This document shows positions 9,935-18,153 of a stretch of 64,000 nt of DNA, piece by piece. Both the position numbers and the translations under genes were made by a program. This stretch comes from Chryseobacterium sp. BLS98. Lineage in GTDB: Bacteria > Bacteroidota > Bacteroidia > Flavobacteriales > Weeksellaceae. The stretch lies in assembly GCF_001045445.1 (NCBI RefSeq), contig NZ_LFNF01000001.1, forward strand, positions 744,001 to 808,000. The letters are read 5' to 3'. Each line of letters starts with the position of its first letter. The stretch's first letter is position 1. The notes beneath the pieces are model-generated. The model worked only from the letters and a program-made list of their open reading frames with translations. It was not told where the DNA came from and ran no database searches.

Positions 9935-11131
9935 ATGAAAAAGTTTTCTTTTCTACTTGTTTTCAGTCTGTTGCTTTTTACGGCATGCAAGAAGGATCAT
10001 GTAGATGCTACGAATACTAAAACGCTGCAGTCAAGTATCAATGATATGACTTCAAGTCTTTCTACAATTAAACAGATCAAATTTAATGAAGCTCTTTATA
10101 TCCTTAAGACGTTCGGTGTGGAAGCAGACGGAGATGTGGAAGAACTTAAAGCACTGGGAAAACTTATTGACGGAAAGAAAGTTCCGGAAATCCTCGCATT
10201 GGCAGATGAAGTGGCACAGAAAAACGGAATTGAATGGGCCAGTACCTCTCCTCCTTCTCTTGGGGAAATGAATATCTTCGGGGATGATAAGGCCAAAGAA
10301 ACTGACCCCAATGATGTAAAAGCAAACTCATTAAGCATTACCACCAGACCTACCGGAGATGACGGAACCGGTGCACCTACAGCTATCCAGGTAGTACCAA
10401 GGCTTGTAGATACCTCAGGTAACCCTGTTTCCTTTACCGGAGCCGGACTGGAAGCTACTTTAGAAGTTTTCAGCAACGGAGTAAAGCTTTCTACAGCTAA
10501 AAACCTTATGCAGGATAATAACTTTAAAGGTTTCAATTTAAAATTTTCTTCAATTCCAGCTGCTAAAGTAGTGGATGGCAAAATAGATATTACAGTTTCA
10601 GTAAAAACAACGGCTAAGACGTTCAAAATGTCCAAAATCGGGCTTGATGTAAATTCATCAGCTTTAAAAGTACCTGTCGTGCCTAAAACTGATTCTACAG
10701 CTGTAACACAGGACCCTAATGCTGTGATTGATCCTAATAATCCTGCAGCTGCTCCAACAACCCCTGCAGATCCGAATGCAGCAGCTACACCGGCCGCCCC
10801 GAAACAGCCGGCAGCAGACCCTAAAAATACAGTAAGCAAATTCTTAAGCAGTGTAAGTTCACAAAACCTTAAGGCAGCATATGATGCCTCCAGTAATCCT
10901 AGCTGGGGAAGCTATGAATCATTCTCCAATCCTACTTCAGGCTTCGGATCAGTGAAAAATGTAAGTGTAAAAAACATTACAACCAATGGTACAACTGCCA
11001 ACGGAGCAAGTGTCAATGCAACATACGATGTAACAGACAAGAATGGAAAAACCACCTCTTTAAAGGTAACTTTCGGACTTAAAAATGTAAACGGAGACTG
11101 GAAGATTTCCAGCTATAAAATAAACCCATAA
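9935..11131 (+). CDS. Lipoprotein with Ala/Pro-rich linker and C-terminal NTF2-like domain
   Basis: Lipoprotein of 398 residues. The signal MKKFSFLLVFSLLLFTACKK has a lipobox ending at Cys18. An N-terminal helical/mixed region (to about residue 120) is followed by a beta-rich stretch with DPNDVKANSLSITTRPTGDD. A low-complexity Ala/Pro/Asp linker runs from about 250 to 295. The last 100 or so residues (SKFLSSVSSQNLKAAYDASS... to VNGDWKISSYKIN) look like an NTF2-like/DUF4878-type domain, an inference from pattern only. The stop codon overlaps the apt start by one base (TAATG), so the two genes are probably co-transcribed, although no functional link is evident. Confidence 0.75.
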   Translation: MKKFSFLLVFSLLLFTACKKDHVDATNTKTLQSSINDMTSSLSTIKQIKFNEALYILKTFGVEADGDVEELKALGKLIDGKKVPEILALADEVAQKNGIEWASTSPPSLGEMNIFGDDKAKETDPNDVKANSLSITTRPTGDDGTGAPTAIQVVPRLVDTSGNPVSFTGAGLEATLEVFSNGVKLSTAKNLMQDNNFKGFNLKFSSIPAAKVVDGKIDITVSVKTTAKTFKMSKIGLDVNSSALKVPVVPKTDSTAVTQDPNAVIDPNNPAAAPTTPADPNAAATPAAPKQPAADPKNTVSKFLSSVSSQNLKAAYDASSNPSWGSYESFSNPTSGFGSVKNVSVKNITTNGTTANGASVNATYDVTDKNGKTTSLKVTFGLKNVNGDWKISSYKINP

Positions 11132-11667
11132 TGGCTTCACAAGAACTGATTAAAAAACTGGAAGAAACCATTGAAAATGTCCCTGATTTTCCCATCCCGG
11201 GAATTCAGTTTAAGGATATTTCACCTATTTTCCTGGACCCAAAGCTATATGAAGAAGTCATTGCAGACCTCGTTACTTTCAGCAAAGGAAAAGTAGATGC
11301 CGTATGCGGAATTGAAAGCAGAGGTTATCTCTTCGGAATTGCCGTTGCCGTAGCACTGGAAGTTCCTTTCATTTTAATCAGAAAAGCAGGAAAACTCCCT
11401 CCACCCATTATTTCAGAAAACTATGACCTTGAATATGGAAGTGCTATCATAGAAACCCGTGAAGGACAGATAAAGCCGGGACAGAGAATTCTGATTCATG
11501 ACGATTTGCTGGCAACAGGCGGAACTACAGAAGCAGCGGCTAAACTTGTGGAAAAACAAGGGGCAACCGTTTCACAATTCAGCTTCCTTATTGGCCTGAA
11601 AGGTCTGAACGGGGATGAAAAACTGAAAAAATTCAATGCCGAAATCTATCATATTTTAGAATTTTAA
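11131..11667 (+). CDS. apt: Adenine phosphoribosyltransferase
   Basis: Converts adenine plus PRPP to AMP in the cytoplasmic purine salvage pathway. Its 178 residues match the usual family length. It has the family N-terminus (FPIPGIQFKDISPIFLDP), the hood region GIESRGYLFG with RKAGKLPPP, and the PRPP-binding loop LIHDDLLATGGTTEAA. The ATG overlaps the stop of the preceding lipoprotein gene by one base. A large inverted-repeat hairpin follows 17 bases after the stop. Confidence 0.97.
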   Translation: MASQELIKKLEETIENVPDFPIPGIQFKDISPIFLDPKLYEEVIADLVTFSKGKVDAVCGIESRGYLFGIAVAVALEVPFILIRKAGKLPPPIISENYDLEYGSAIIETREGQIKPGQRILIHDDLLATGGTTEAAAKLVEKQGATVSQFSFLIGLKGLNGDEKLKKFNAEIYHILEF

Positions 11668-11684
11668 TTCTACAGAATATAAAA

Positions 11685-11788
11685 ATGCTTCGACTCCGCT
11701 CAGCATGACATCTTTAAAGCCATATTTTTATTCATTTTAAAATAAGATTATAATATTGGAAATGTCATGCTGAGCGGAGTCGAAGCAT
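11685..11788. repeat. 27-bp perfect inverted repeat (large hairpin element)
   Basis: Arms 11685-11711 and 11762-11788 are perfect reverse complements separated by a 50-base AT-rich loop. The right arm is followed by a T run (11791-11796), so the element could also terminate apt transcription. The arm core (CTTCGACTCCGCTCAGCATG) is GC-richer than the surrounding DNA and looks like an interspersed repeat unit rather than a local terminator. Confidence 0.85.
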
Positions 11789-11857
11789 CCTTTTTTAATA
11801 AATTCATCATTCAAGAATAGTAATTCACAACATTTCATCAATAATACTCATAAAGTA

Positions 11858-11889
11858 TTTTGTAAATCATTCAGAAACAATTAAATTTG
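11858..11889 (+). promoter_or_regulatory. Bacteroidota-type promoter for the TPR-ribH operon
   Basis: A -33 element TTTTG (11858-11862) and a -7 element TAAATTTG (11882-11889) are separated by 19 bases, a full match to the Bacteroidota housekeeping consensus. It lies 21 bases before the gene start at 11911. Confidence 0.75.
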
Positions 11890-11910
11890 CATTTCAATTT
11901 TTAAGAATTT

Positions 11911-12618
11911 ATGGCAAAATTGGGAAAGAATGCTCAGAACGAGCAAGAAGGTAAAGAAACGGTTGAGTTCTTTAAAGACCTTGACAGAGAGGCATTAAAC
12001 ACAGAAAGATTCCTTGAAAAATATTCAAAGCAATTGGGTATTGTATTCGGGGTACTGATTTTAGGTGTTTTAGGATTCTTTGCTTACAAACAATTTGTAG
12101 TAGCTCCTCAGAATGTTGAAGCTGTAAAAAGTTTCCTTGCTGCTCAAAAAAACCAGACCGAAGGGAAAGATAAAGAAGCTTTGGGAGGAAATTCTGCAGC
12201 TAATCCAGGTTTTGTAGGAACATATAACGAATATTCAAACACAAAGGTTGGTGAACTTTCTGCTTACAATGCAGGTTTATTAAAATTCAAAGCTGGAAAA
12301 TTCCAGGAAGCTTACGATCTTTTGGACAAATTTTCATCTGATAACAAAACATTAATGGCATTGAAATACGGTGCTATGGCAGATGCGAAATCAGGTCTTA
12401 ACCAAAATGATGAAGCTTTATCCTTATTAGACAAAGCTTCAACTGCTTCTAACGATCCTTATACCACTTACTATTTCACAAGAAAAGCGGGTATCTTAGC
12501 ATTAGGATTAAAGAAAAACGCAGAGGCCAAGAAATATTTCTCTGCAATTGACGAGAAGTATCAGGACTACGATAACGGAATGTCTGATTCTTATATTGAA
12601 ATGACTAAATATTTTTAA
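11911..12618 (+). CDS. Membrane-anchored tetratricopeptide-repeat protein (YfgM-like)
   Basis: Protein of 235 residues with a charged N-terminal cytoplasmic part, one membrane helix at about 42-59, and a C-terminal periplasmic domain of TPR-like helices (for example FKAGKFQEAYDLLDKFSSDN and AKSGLNQNDEALSLLDKAS). The topology resembles YfgM-type ancillary SecYEG chaperone factors, but the match is by architecture only. It precedes ribH by three bases and shares the promoter at 11858-11889. Confidence 0.8.
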   Translation: MAKLGKNAQNEQEGKETVEFFKDLDREALNTERFLEKYSKQLGIVFGVLILGVLGFFAYKQFVVAPQNVEAVKSFLAAQKNQTEGKDKEALGGNSAANPGFVGTYNEYSNTKVGELSAYNAGLLKFKAGKFQEAYDLLDKFSSDNKTLMALKYGAMADAKSGLNQNDEALSLLDKASTASNDPYTTYYFTRKAGILALGLKKNAEAKKYFSAIDEKYQDYDNGMSDSYIEMTKYF

Positions 12619-12621
12619 ATA

Positions 12622-13137
12622 ATGGCAACAGTTAATCTTTCCGATTACAAGCCACTTCATATAACCAATGCCGAAGATTTTTCTATCGGCATTGTTTTTT
12701 CTGAGTGGAATGATTTTGTAACTTACAATCTTCGTGATGCAGCTTTGGAAATTCTTGAAAAAGAAGGGGTAAAGCCAGAAAACATTAAACTTTTCCCGGT
12801 TCCGGGGGCTTTTGAACTTACTTATGCCAGCATGCAGCTGTGCAAAGAAAGAAAATATGATGCTGTAATTGCCATCGGATGTATCATCCGCGGTGAAACT
12901 CCTCATTTTGACTTTGTAAGTGCCGGAGTAGCACAGGGAATCAAAGATTGCAATGTTCTTACAGATACCCCTACTATCTTCTGTGTATTAACCGACGATA
13001 ACAAGGAACAGTCTATCGCAAGAAGTGGCGGAGATCTGGGTAATAAAGGTGTTGAGGCAGCCGTAACAGCTTTAAGAATGGTTGATTTCAAAAGGAAACT
13101 TTCTGACAAAAAAGGCAATATTGGCTTTGGACAATAA
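12622..13137 (+). CDS. ribH: 6,7-dimethyl-8-ribityllumazine synthase
   Basis: Penultimate enzyme of riboflavin synthesis, condensing the ribityl-aminouracil with dihydroxybutanone phosphate. Its 171 residues are the normal length. Visible family motifs are SEWND near residue 31, FPVPGAFELTYA, AIGCIIRGETPHFDFVSAG (with the catalytic His of the ETPHF segment) and PTIFCVLTDDNKEQSIAR. It is translated three bases after the TPR gene and is followed by a terminator. Confidence 0.97.
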   Translation: MATVNLSDYKPLHITNAEDFSIGIVFSEWNDFVTYNLRDAALEILEKEGVKPENIKLFPVPGAFELTYASMQLCKERKYDAVIAIGCIIRGETPHFDFVSAGVAQGIKDCNVLTDTPTIFCVLTDDNKEQSIARSGGDLGNKGVEAAVTALRMVDFKRKLSDKKGNIGFGQ

Positions 13138-13159
13138 TCTTTGCATTTTAACAGTATAT

Positions 13160-13187
13160 GGGACTATTTTTTAATAGTCCTTTTTTA
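13160..13187 (+). terminator. Terminator after ribH
   Basis: Stem GGACTAT / ATAGTCC with a 6-base loop, followed by TTTTTTA. Confidence 0.8.
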
Positions 13188-13286
13188 TTGATACACTTAA
13201 TCGGGTTAATTCTTCATTAATAATTTAAAAAATGATAAGAAATAGTATGTTTTCACTTTTTATCACCAAAAGTTATATACAAAAAC

Positions 13287-13294
13287 TATCTTTG
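13287..13294 (+). promoter_or_regulatory. Putative -7 element for the LTA-synthase-like gene
   Basis: TATCTTTG matches TAnnTTTG. It overlaps a possible GTG start at 13294, which argues that translation begins instead at the ATG at 13321. Confidence 0.5.
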
Positions 13295-13320
13295 TGGAAA
13301 TTAATCAATACATAAAGTAC

Positions 13321-15399
13321 ATGTTTCCAAGTAAAATAAAACCATTCTTGTATTTAGGGATTTTTTATCTTGTTATTTCGTTAATTATACGGATTGTATT
13401 TTTTTTCCACCCTATTACAACAGCCAGTTTTGGATTTTTTGAAGTGATAAAAGTCCTGTCGATTGGTTTACTGAATGATATATTTACTTTTACTATAGCC
13501 AGTACATTATTGGCCGTTTACTTTCTTTTTCTATCTAATTCAAAGTATAACAAGCCTTACGGATATATAATTTTTGGAGCTTTAATCCTGTTTTTTCTTT
13601 ACATTTTACTCATCCCGAATAATATTTTCAATCAGTACGGAGGATCTGTTTCAGAAATAGCTTTGGCTTTTGTAGGAATAAAAACCATTTTCTTCGGACT
13701 GATGCTTTTCCTTCCTTCCAGGAGAATCAAGATCCGGAATGTACTGTATTTCATCACATTGTTGCTCTATGTTCTTCTGATCATCTTTAATGCTGTAAGC
13801 GAATATTTCTTTTACAATGAATTCGGGGTACGCTACAACTTCATTGCAGTAGATTATTTGATATATACGAACGAGGTCATAGGAAACATCATGGAAAGCT
13901 ATCCGGTTGTTCCCCTGTTTTCTGCCATTCTTATTGTTACGTTAGCCATCACATGGTTCATCTATAAAAAAACAAAAGACGAGCTGCTGGAACTGCCCAA
14001 TTTTAAGCAAAAAATGGTATTGCTAGGAACTTTTATGGTTATGGTCAGTCTGAGTATTCTGGGAGTATCTTCCTTAATGCAGATCCGTTCAGACAATGTT
14101 TTTGCTGATGAGATCGAAAGCAACGGGCTTCCCAAATTCTATTGGGCTTTCACCCACAACGAGCTGGATTATTTTCAGTTCTACCCTCAAATTGCACATA
14201 AAGAGGCTGAAAAGAACTTTTTGAGCCAATATTCCGAGCCTTCATTACCAAGAAATGTGGTTTCAGAGCAGCCGGAGCTTAAAAAAAATGTAGTTCTGAT
14301 CTCTATAGAAAGCTTATCTGCAGATTTTATGGAACATTACGGTGGCACTTTAAAGATTACCCCTTTCCTGGATAGCCTTGCGGACCGCTCAATGATGTTC
14401 ACCAACCTGTATGCTACCGGAAACAGAACCGTAAGAGGACTGGAAGCATTGACACTCTGCATTCCTCCTACTGCCGGTGAAAGTGTTATTAAAAGAGACG
14501 ACAACAAAAATAAATTCACAACAGGAAGCGTATTCAGATCCAAAGGATATGATGTGAAATTCCTGTATGGAGGTTACAGCTATTTCGATAATATGCAGGA
14601 CTTTTTTGCTGGAAACGGCTATGATATTGTCGACAGGAATAATTTTAAACCCGAAGAAATCACTTTTGCCAATGTTTGGGGTGTTGCTGATGAAGATATG
14701 GCTAAAAAAGCGATCCAGGTTATGAATGCTGAGGCTAAATCCGGAAAACCATTCTTCAATCACTGGATGACGGTTTCCAACCACAGGCCTTTTACATATC
14801 CTGACGGAAGAATTGACATTCCCGGCACAGCAAAATCGCGTGACGGAGGCGTAAAATACACAGATTATTCCCTCAGAATGTTCTTTGAAATGGCTAAAAA
14901 ACAGGACTGGTACAAGAATACAGTCTTTGTGATCATCGCGGACCACTGTGCATCCAGCGCAGGAAAAACGGAGCTTCCGATGGATAAATACAGAATTCCT
15001 GCAATGATTTTCTCAGAAGGCTTTATTGAACCTCAGAAGTTTGATAAACTGATGTCCCAGATCGATATAATGCCTACCCTTTTCGGACTGCTGAATTTCA
15101 GTTATCAATCTAAATTCCTTGGCCAGGATGTCCTTAAAAAAGAATTTCAGCCTAAAGCATATATTGCAACTTACCAGGACCTTGGTTTGGTAAAAGACGG
15201 ACATTTAACGATCATTTCACCTGTTAAAAAAGTAAAACAATATTCTCTACAGCTGGAACCCAGCAATCTTGCTCCTGAATTCAAACTGCATTATGATGAA
15301 AAACTGATCAAAAATCCTGAACAGAAGCTCGTTAACGATGCTATTTCAGCTTATCAGTCCACGTCATTCTGGCTTAAAGAAAAGAAGCTTAACCGATAA
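13321..15399 (+). CDS. LTA synthase family membrane sulfatase / phosphoglycerol-transferase-like protein
   Basis: Membrane protein of 692 residues with about five N-terminal helices (first 250 residues) and a large extracytoplasmic alkaline-phosphatase-superfamily domain. Visible family features are VLISIESLSADFMEHYGG, the likely nucleophile Thr region ATGNRTVRGLEAL, FFNHWMTVSNHRPF and the metal-binding Asp-His of VFVIIADHCASS. Relatives transfer phosphoglycerol or phosphoethanolamine to envelope polymers; the substrate here is unknown. The frame is open from a GTG at 13294, but that codon lies in the promoter -7 element, so the ATG at 13321 was chosen. Its 3' end overlaps the convergent minus-strand gene by 11 bases. 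Confidence 0.9.
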   Translation: MFPSKIKPFLYLGIFYLVISLIIRIVFFFHPITTASFGFFEVIKVLSIGLLNDIFTFTIASTLLAVYFLFLSNSKYNKPYGYIIFGALILFFLYILLIPNNIFNQYGGSVSEIALAFVGIKTIFFGLMLFLPSRRIKIRNVLYFITLLLYVLLIIFNAVSEYFFYNEFGVRYNFIAVDYLIYTNEVIGNIMESYPVVPLFSAILIVTLAITWFIYKKTKDELLELPNFKQKMVLLGTFMVMVSLSILGVSSLMQIRSDNVFADEIESNGLPKFYWAFTHNELDYFQFYPQIAHKEAEKNFLSQYSEPSLPRNVVSEQPELKKNVVLISIESLSADFMEHYGGTLKITPFLDSLADRSMMFTNLYATGNRTVRGLEALTLCIPPTAGESVIKRDDNKNKFTTGSVFRSKGYDVKFLYGGYSYFDNMQDFFAGNGYDIVDRNNFKPEEITFANVWGVADEDMAKKAIQVMNAEAKSGKPFFNHWMTVSNHRPFTYPDGRIDIPGTAKSRDGGVKYTDYSLRMFFEMAKKQDWYKNTVFVIIADHCASSAGKTELPMDKYRIPAMIFSEGFIEPQKFDKLMSQIDIMPTLFGLLNFSYQSKFLGQDVLKKEFQPKAYIATYQDLGLVKDGHLTIISPVKKVKQYSLQLEPSNLAPEFKLHYDEKLIKNPEQKLVNDAISAYQSTSFWLKEKKLNR

Positions 15400-16516
15400 G
15401 GTGAGGCACAAAACGGCTTTCGTTATTGGTGATCAGGTGAACACTTTCCCTGATCCCGATACCGGCAGGTTCCTGCCCTATCACCCAGCTGCCAACAACA
15501 GGATAATTGCCTTCAAAATTGGGAAGATCGAATAATTGCTGATAAATAAAACCTTCTTTGCCATATACACCATCATTTTCCTCAACAGGCAGATTATTTT
15601 TGTGTAAGATCACATTCGCTCCCTCTCTTGAATAAATAGGCTTTTTGGCAAAATCTTTCAGATGGCGGGGCTCAAAATAAGACTCCAGCAAATACGGATG
15701 GTTGGGGTACATTTCCCAAAGAACAGGCAGAATAGCTTTTGAAGAAAGAAGGATTTTCCAGGCCGGCTCGATCCATTGGGACCTGAACCCGTTTTTTACA
15801 AGCTTTTCTCCAAAACCGTCCGCAAGAATCCATTCATAGGGATAAAGCTTGAAAATATATTCCATAATGGAGCGGTCACTGGCTATAAATTCAGAAATAT
15901 CCTCTGCCCAGCCAATATCCTGGACAGGAATAAATTCCGTATCAAAGCCTGCCTGTGAAGCACAGTCACGCATATATTCCACATTGGTAACATCTTCAAT
16001 ATTGGTAAGGGATGCAAAATAAATATGATGCGGATTCATATAATTTTTAAGATGCTTCCAGTAACCTACCATTTTTTCATGAATAGAATTAAACTGATCT
16101 TTATAAGGAAACAGCTCCTGAAGCCAGTACCATTGTATAACTGAACCTTCATAGAGTGATGTAGGTGTATCTGCATTAAATTCCAGCAGTTTCAGATTCC
16201 GACCGTCAAAACCAAGATCAAATCTCCCATAGATCGAAGGATGATCTTCTTCCCAGCTTGTGATAATATAATTCCGGAACCATTCAGGAATACTGAACTT
16301 ATCCCAAAGGTTTTTTGCAATAATATAATCTACCGCTTCCAGACACATCTGCCAGAGCTCTGCCGTTGCTGTTTCTATCTTGTTAATTTCCTCCGCGCTA
16401 AACTGATAATAATGACTTTCGTCCCAGTAAAGCCCGTCAAGGGAATGATATCCAAACCCAAGATTTTCAAGCTTATGCTGCCAGTTTTTCCTGAACTGAG
16501 ATTGAATTCTTTCCAT
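15389..16516 (-). CDS. Glutathionylspermidine synthase family protein (YgiC/YjfC-like)
   Basis: ATP-grasp-type ligase of the glutathionylspermidine synthase C-terminal family, 375 residues. Motifs include the family start (LENLGFGYHSLDGLYWDE), YGRFDLGFDG, LLEFNADTPTSLYE (nucleotide/metal binding) and KPIYSREGANV near the C terminus. The amidase half found in bifunctional GspSA is absent, as in YgiC/YjfC, so a general carboxylate-amine ligase is inferred with unknown substrate. It is the last gene of a three-gene minus-strand operon; the YgiB-like lipoprotein gene ends three bases upstream. Confidence 0.9.
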   Translation of the reverse strand: MERIQSQFRKNWQHKLENLGFGYHSLDGLYWDESHYYQFSAEEINKIETATAELWQMCLEAVDYIIAKNLWDKFSIPEWFRNYIITSWEEDHPSIYGRFDLGFDGRNLKLLEFNADTPTSLYEGSVIQWYWLQELFPYKDQFNSIHEKMVGYWKHLKNYMNPHHIYFASLTNIEDVTNVEYMRDCASQAGFDTEFIPVQDIGWAEDISEFIASDRSIMEYIFKLYPYEWILADGFGEKLVKNGFRSQWIEPAWKILLSSKAILPVLWEMYPNHPYLLESYFEPRHLKDFAKKPIYSREGANVILHKNNLPVEENDGVYGKEGFIYQQLFDLPNFEGNYPVVGSWVIGQEPAGIGIRESVHLITNNESRFVPHLIG

Positions 16517-16519
16517 AAT

Positions 16520-16846
16520 TTATGATGATGCGCTGAAACCACTTCTTCCCAGCTGCCCCCTTACTACGTTTCCTTTGAAATTATTCCTTCCGATATTTGA
16601 TTTGGCGCTTATCGCATCACTGTAATAACCAGCCTTTTGATAAGATCCGTAGCTGTAAGCACCATACGGCCTGAATGCATGGTACAGCAGAAGTCCTGTC
16701 ATAAAACCATGAGTTCTTGTATAGGAAGCCGTAGTATCGGATCTCATATACACTTTCTTTTCGTTTTGATCCTTGGGTTTTTCCTGGGAACAGGCTGCCA
16801 ATACTCCTGTTACAAAAAGTAATTTTATAGAACTTGACTTTTTCAT
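16520..16846 (-). CDS. Small lipoprotein, YgiB/UPF0323-like
   Basis: Protein of 108 residues with a lipoprotein-type signal (SIKLLFVTGVLAAC, Cys19) and a Gly/Ser/Tyr-rich mature part with RPYGAYSYGSYQKAGYYS and a C-terminal GQLGRSGFSASS. The composition and the position directly before a YgiC-like ligase match the ygiB-ygiC pairing seen in enterobacteria. The homology assignment is therefore mostly contextual. The start codon overlaps the stop of the upstream lipoprotein gene by one base. Confidence 0.7.
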   Translation of the reverse strand: MKKSSSIKLLFVTGVLAACSQEKPKDQNEKKVYMRSDTTASYTRTHGFMTGLLLYHAFRPYGAYSYGSYQKAGYYSDAISAKSNIGRNNFKGNVVRGQLGRSGFSASS

Positions 16847-17166
16847 TATTGAACCGTTATAAAAAATTCATAGTCTTTTTTTGTTTTCACGGTATGGCTA
16901 TTACCGTCATTGTCTTCTCCTCCTACAAGGGTATCTCCTAAACTCGGAATAGTATCTTTTTTAACAATTTCTTTAAAAAGCTTTTTATCTTTCCAGATTT
17001 TGTGTTTAGTAATAAGAATATCTGCAGTATCCAGGTGCTCAACCGAAAGTTCCGTTTCAATAGAACCGGTCTTATCCACCCCATTCACAGCGTCTTCTTT
17101 TTCTTTCTCACAGGCTGTAAAAGCCAATACTCCAATTAATAAAAGGGAAAGTTTAATTTTTTTCAC
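16846..17166 (-). CDS. Small hypothetical lipoprotein
   Basis: Unrecognised 106-residue protein. The signal MKKIKLSLLLIGVLAFTAC is followed by Lys/Glu/Asp-rich mature sequence that ends in a beta-like stretch (KTKKDYEFFITVQ). It is the first gene of the operon with the YgiB-like and YgiC-like genes, sharing a one-base overlap. A -7-like element (TACTTTTG on the minus strand, 17185-17192) lies 18 bases upstream. Confidence 0.7.
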   Translation of the reverse strand: MKKIKLSLLLIGVLAFTACEKEKEDAVNGVDKTGSIETELSVEHLDTADILITKHKIWKDKKLFKEIVKKDTIPSLGDTLVGGEDNDGNSHTVKTKKDYEFFITVQ

Positions 17167-17184
17167 GTAAGTCGTAATTTTTCA

Positions 17185-17192
17185 CAAAAGTA
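17185..17192 (-). promoter_or_regulatory. Putative -7 element of the ygiBC-like operon
   Basis: TACTTTTG on the minus strand fits TAnnTTTG and lies 18 bases before the lipoprotein start at 17166. No -33 match is seen at the usual distance. Confidence 0.4.
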
Positions 17193-17243
17193 GTCATTTA
17201 GTTATGATATTATTTTAAATTTACAAAGCAAAAAAATTTATTT

Positions 17244-18101
17244 ATGAAATGGACAGACGATAGAAGCGACAACGTAGACGACAGGCGTGGAACTGGAGGA
17301 GGAGGCGGTGGCGCTCTTGTAGGTGGTGGTTTGGGAACCCTGATCATCGCGGCAATTATATTCTTTTTGGGAGGAGATCCTTCATCTTTACTTTCTTCCG
17401 GAGGCGGTAGTTCTTCACCTACCGAACAGAGAGAATTAAGCTCCAATGAGCTTCAGATCCGTGAGTTTGTAAAGATGGTTACCGCAGAAAATGAGCAGAC
17501 CTGGACCAAAATTTTTGCTGAAAACGGTATGCAATATCAACCGGCTGTAGTCGTTCTGTTTGAAAGCACTACACAATCAGGATGTGGAACAGCTGAAGCT
17601 GCCATGGGACCTTTCTATTGTCCGGCAGATCAAAAGGTTTATATGGATATGAGCTTTTTCAAAGAATTGCAACAACGATTTGGAGCACAGGTGACAGAAT
17701 TCTCTATAGCCTACGTAATGGCTCACGAAATGGGCCACCATGTACAGACTCTTTTGGGAACTACCCAGAAAGTAGATGCATTAAGAAGAAGCGGAAGATA
17801 TTCCGAAGCAGATCTGAACAGAGTTTCAGTGGCTACAGAATTACAGGCCGATTTCTATGCAGGAGTTTGGGCAAAACAGACGGACAACAGAGAACATATC
17901 TTAGAACCAGGCGATATTGAGTCAGCTATTGAAGCAGCTGAAGCTGTAGGTGATGACAATATTCAAAAAAGATCCCAGGGCTATGTAAACCAGGAAAGCT
18001 TTACTCACGGTTCATCTGCACAGCGTAAAGAATGGTTCATGAAAGGTTACAACACGGGAGATATCAAGCAGGGAGATACTTTCAACCAGCTTTTGAAATA
18101 A
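17244..18101 (+). CDS. Neutral zinc metallopeptidase (YpfJ family)
   Basis: Predicted membrane-anchored metallopeptidase, 285 residues. It opens with the family signature MKWTDDRSDNVDDRRG, a glycine-rich stretch and one membrane helix (about residues 30-50). The zinc motif HEMGHH starts at residue 161, with the downstream ELQADFYAGVWA that supplies the third ligand in this family. FYCPADQKVYMD before the motif is also family-typical. The physiological substrate is not known. It is a single gene, followed by a bidirectional terminator. Confidence 0.93.
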   Translation: MKWTDDRSDNVDDRRGTGGGGGGALVGGGLGTLIIAAIIFFLGGDPSSLLSSGGGSSSPTEQRELSSNELQIREFVKMVTAENEQTWTKIFAENGMQYQPAVVVLFESTTQSGCGTAEAAMGPFYCPADQKVYMDMSFFKELQQRFGAQVTEFSIAYVMAHEMGHHVQTLLGTTQKVDALRRSGRYSEADLNRVSVATELQADFYAGVWAKQTDNREHILEPGDIESAIEAAEAVGDDNIQKRSQGYVNQESFTHGSSAQRKEWFMKGYNTGDIKQGDTFNQLLK

Positions 18102-18119
18102 GTCTTTCTCAATAATATA

Positions 18120-18152
18120 AAAACCCTGAAGAGCTTCTTCAGGGTTTACTTT
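18120..18152. terminator. Bidirectional terminator
   Basis: A 12-bp stem AAACCCTGAAGA / TCTTCAGGGTTT lies between the convergent metallopeptidase and GLPGLI genes. T-rich tracts lie on both sides. Confidence 0.8.
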
Positions 18153-18153
18153 T

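Noticed and set aside
10096..10839. Long minus-strand open frame of 247 codons
   Set aside because: It lies wholly inside the lipoprotein gene in antisense. It is low-complexity (Ala/Ser/Pro), the mirror of the Ala/Pro linker, with no start context.
13294..13320. GTG start for the LTA-synthase-like gene
   Set aside because: The codon falls in a TAnnTTTG -7 element; the ATG at 13321 fits better.
14389..14946. Minus-strand frame of 185 codons
   Set aside because: Antisense shadow of the LTA-synthase-like gene, with no family motif.
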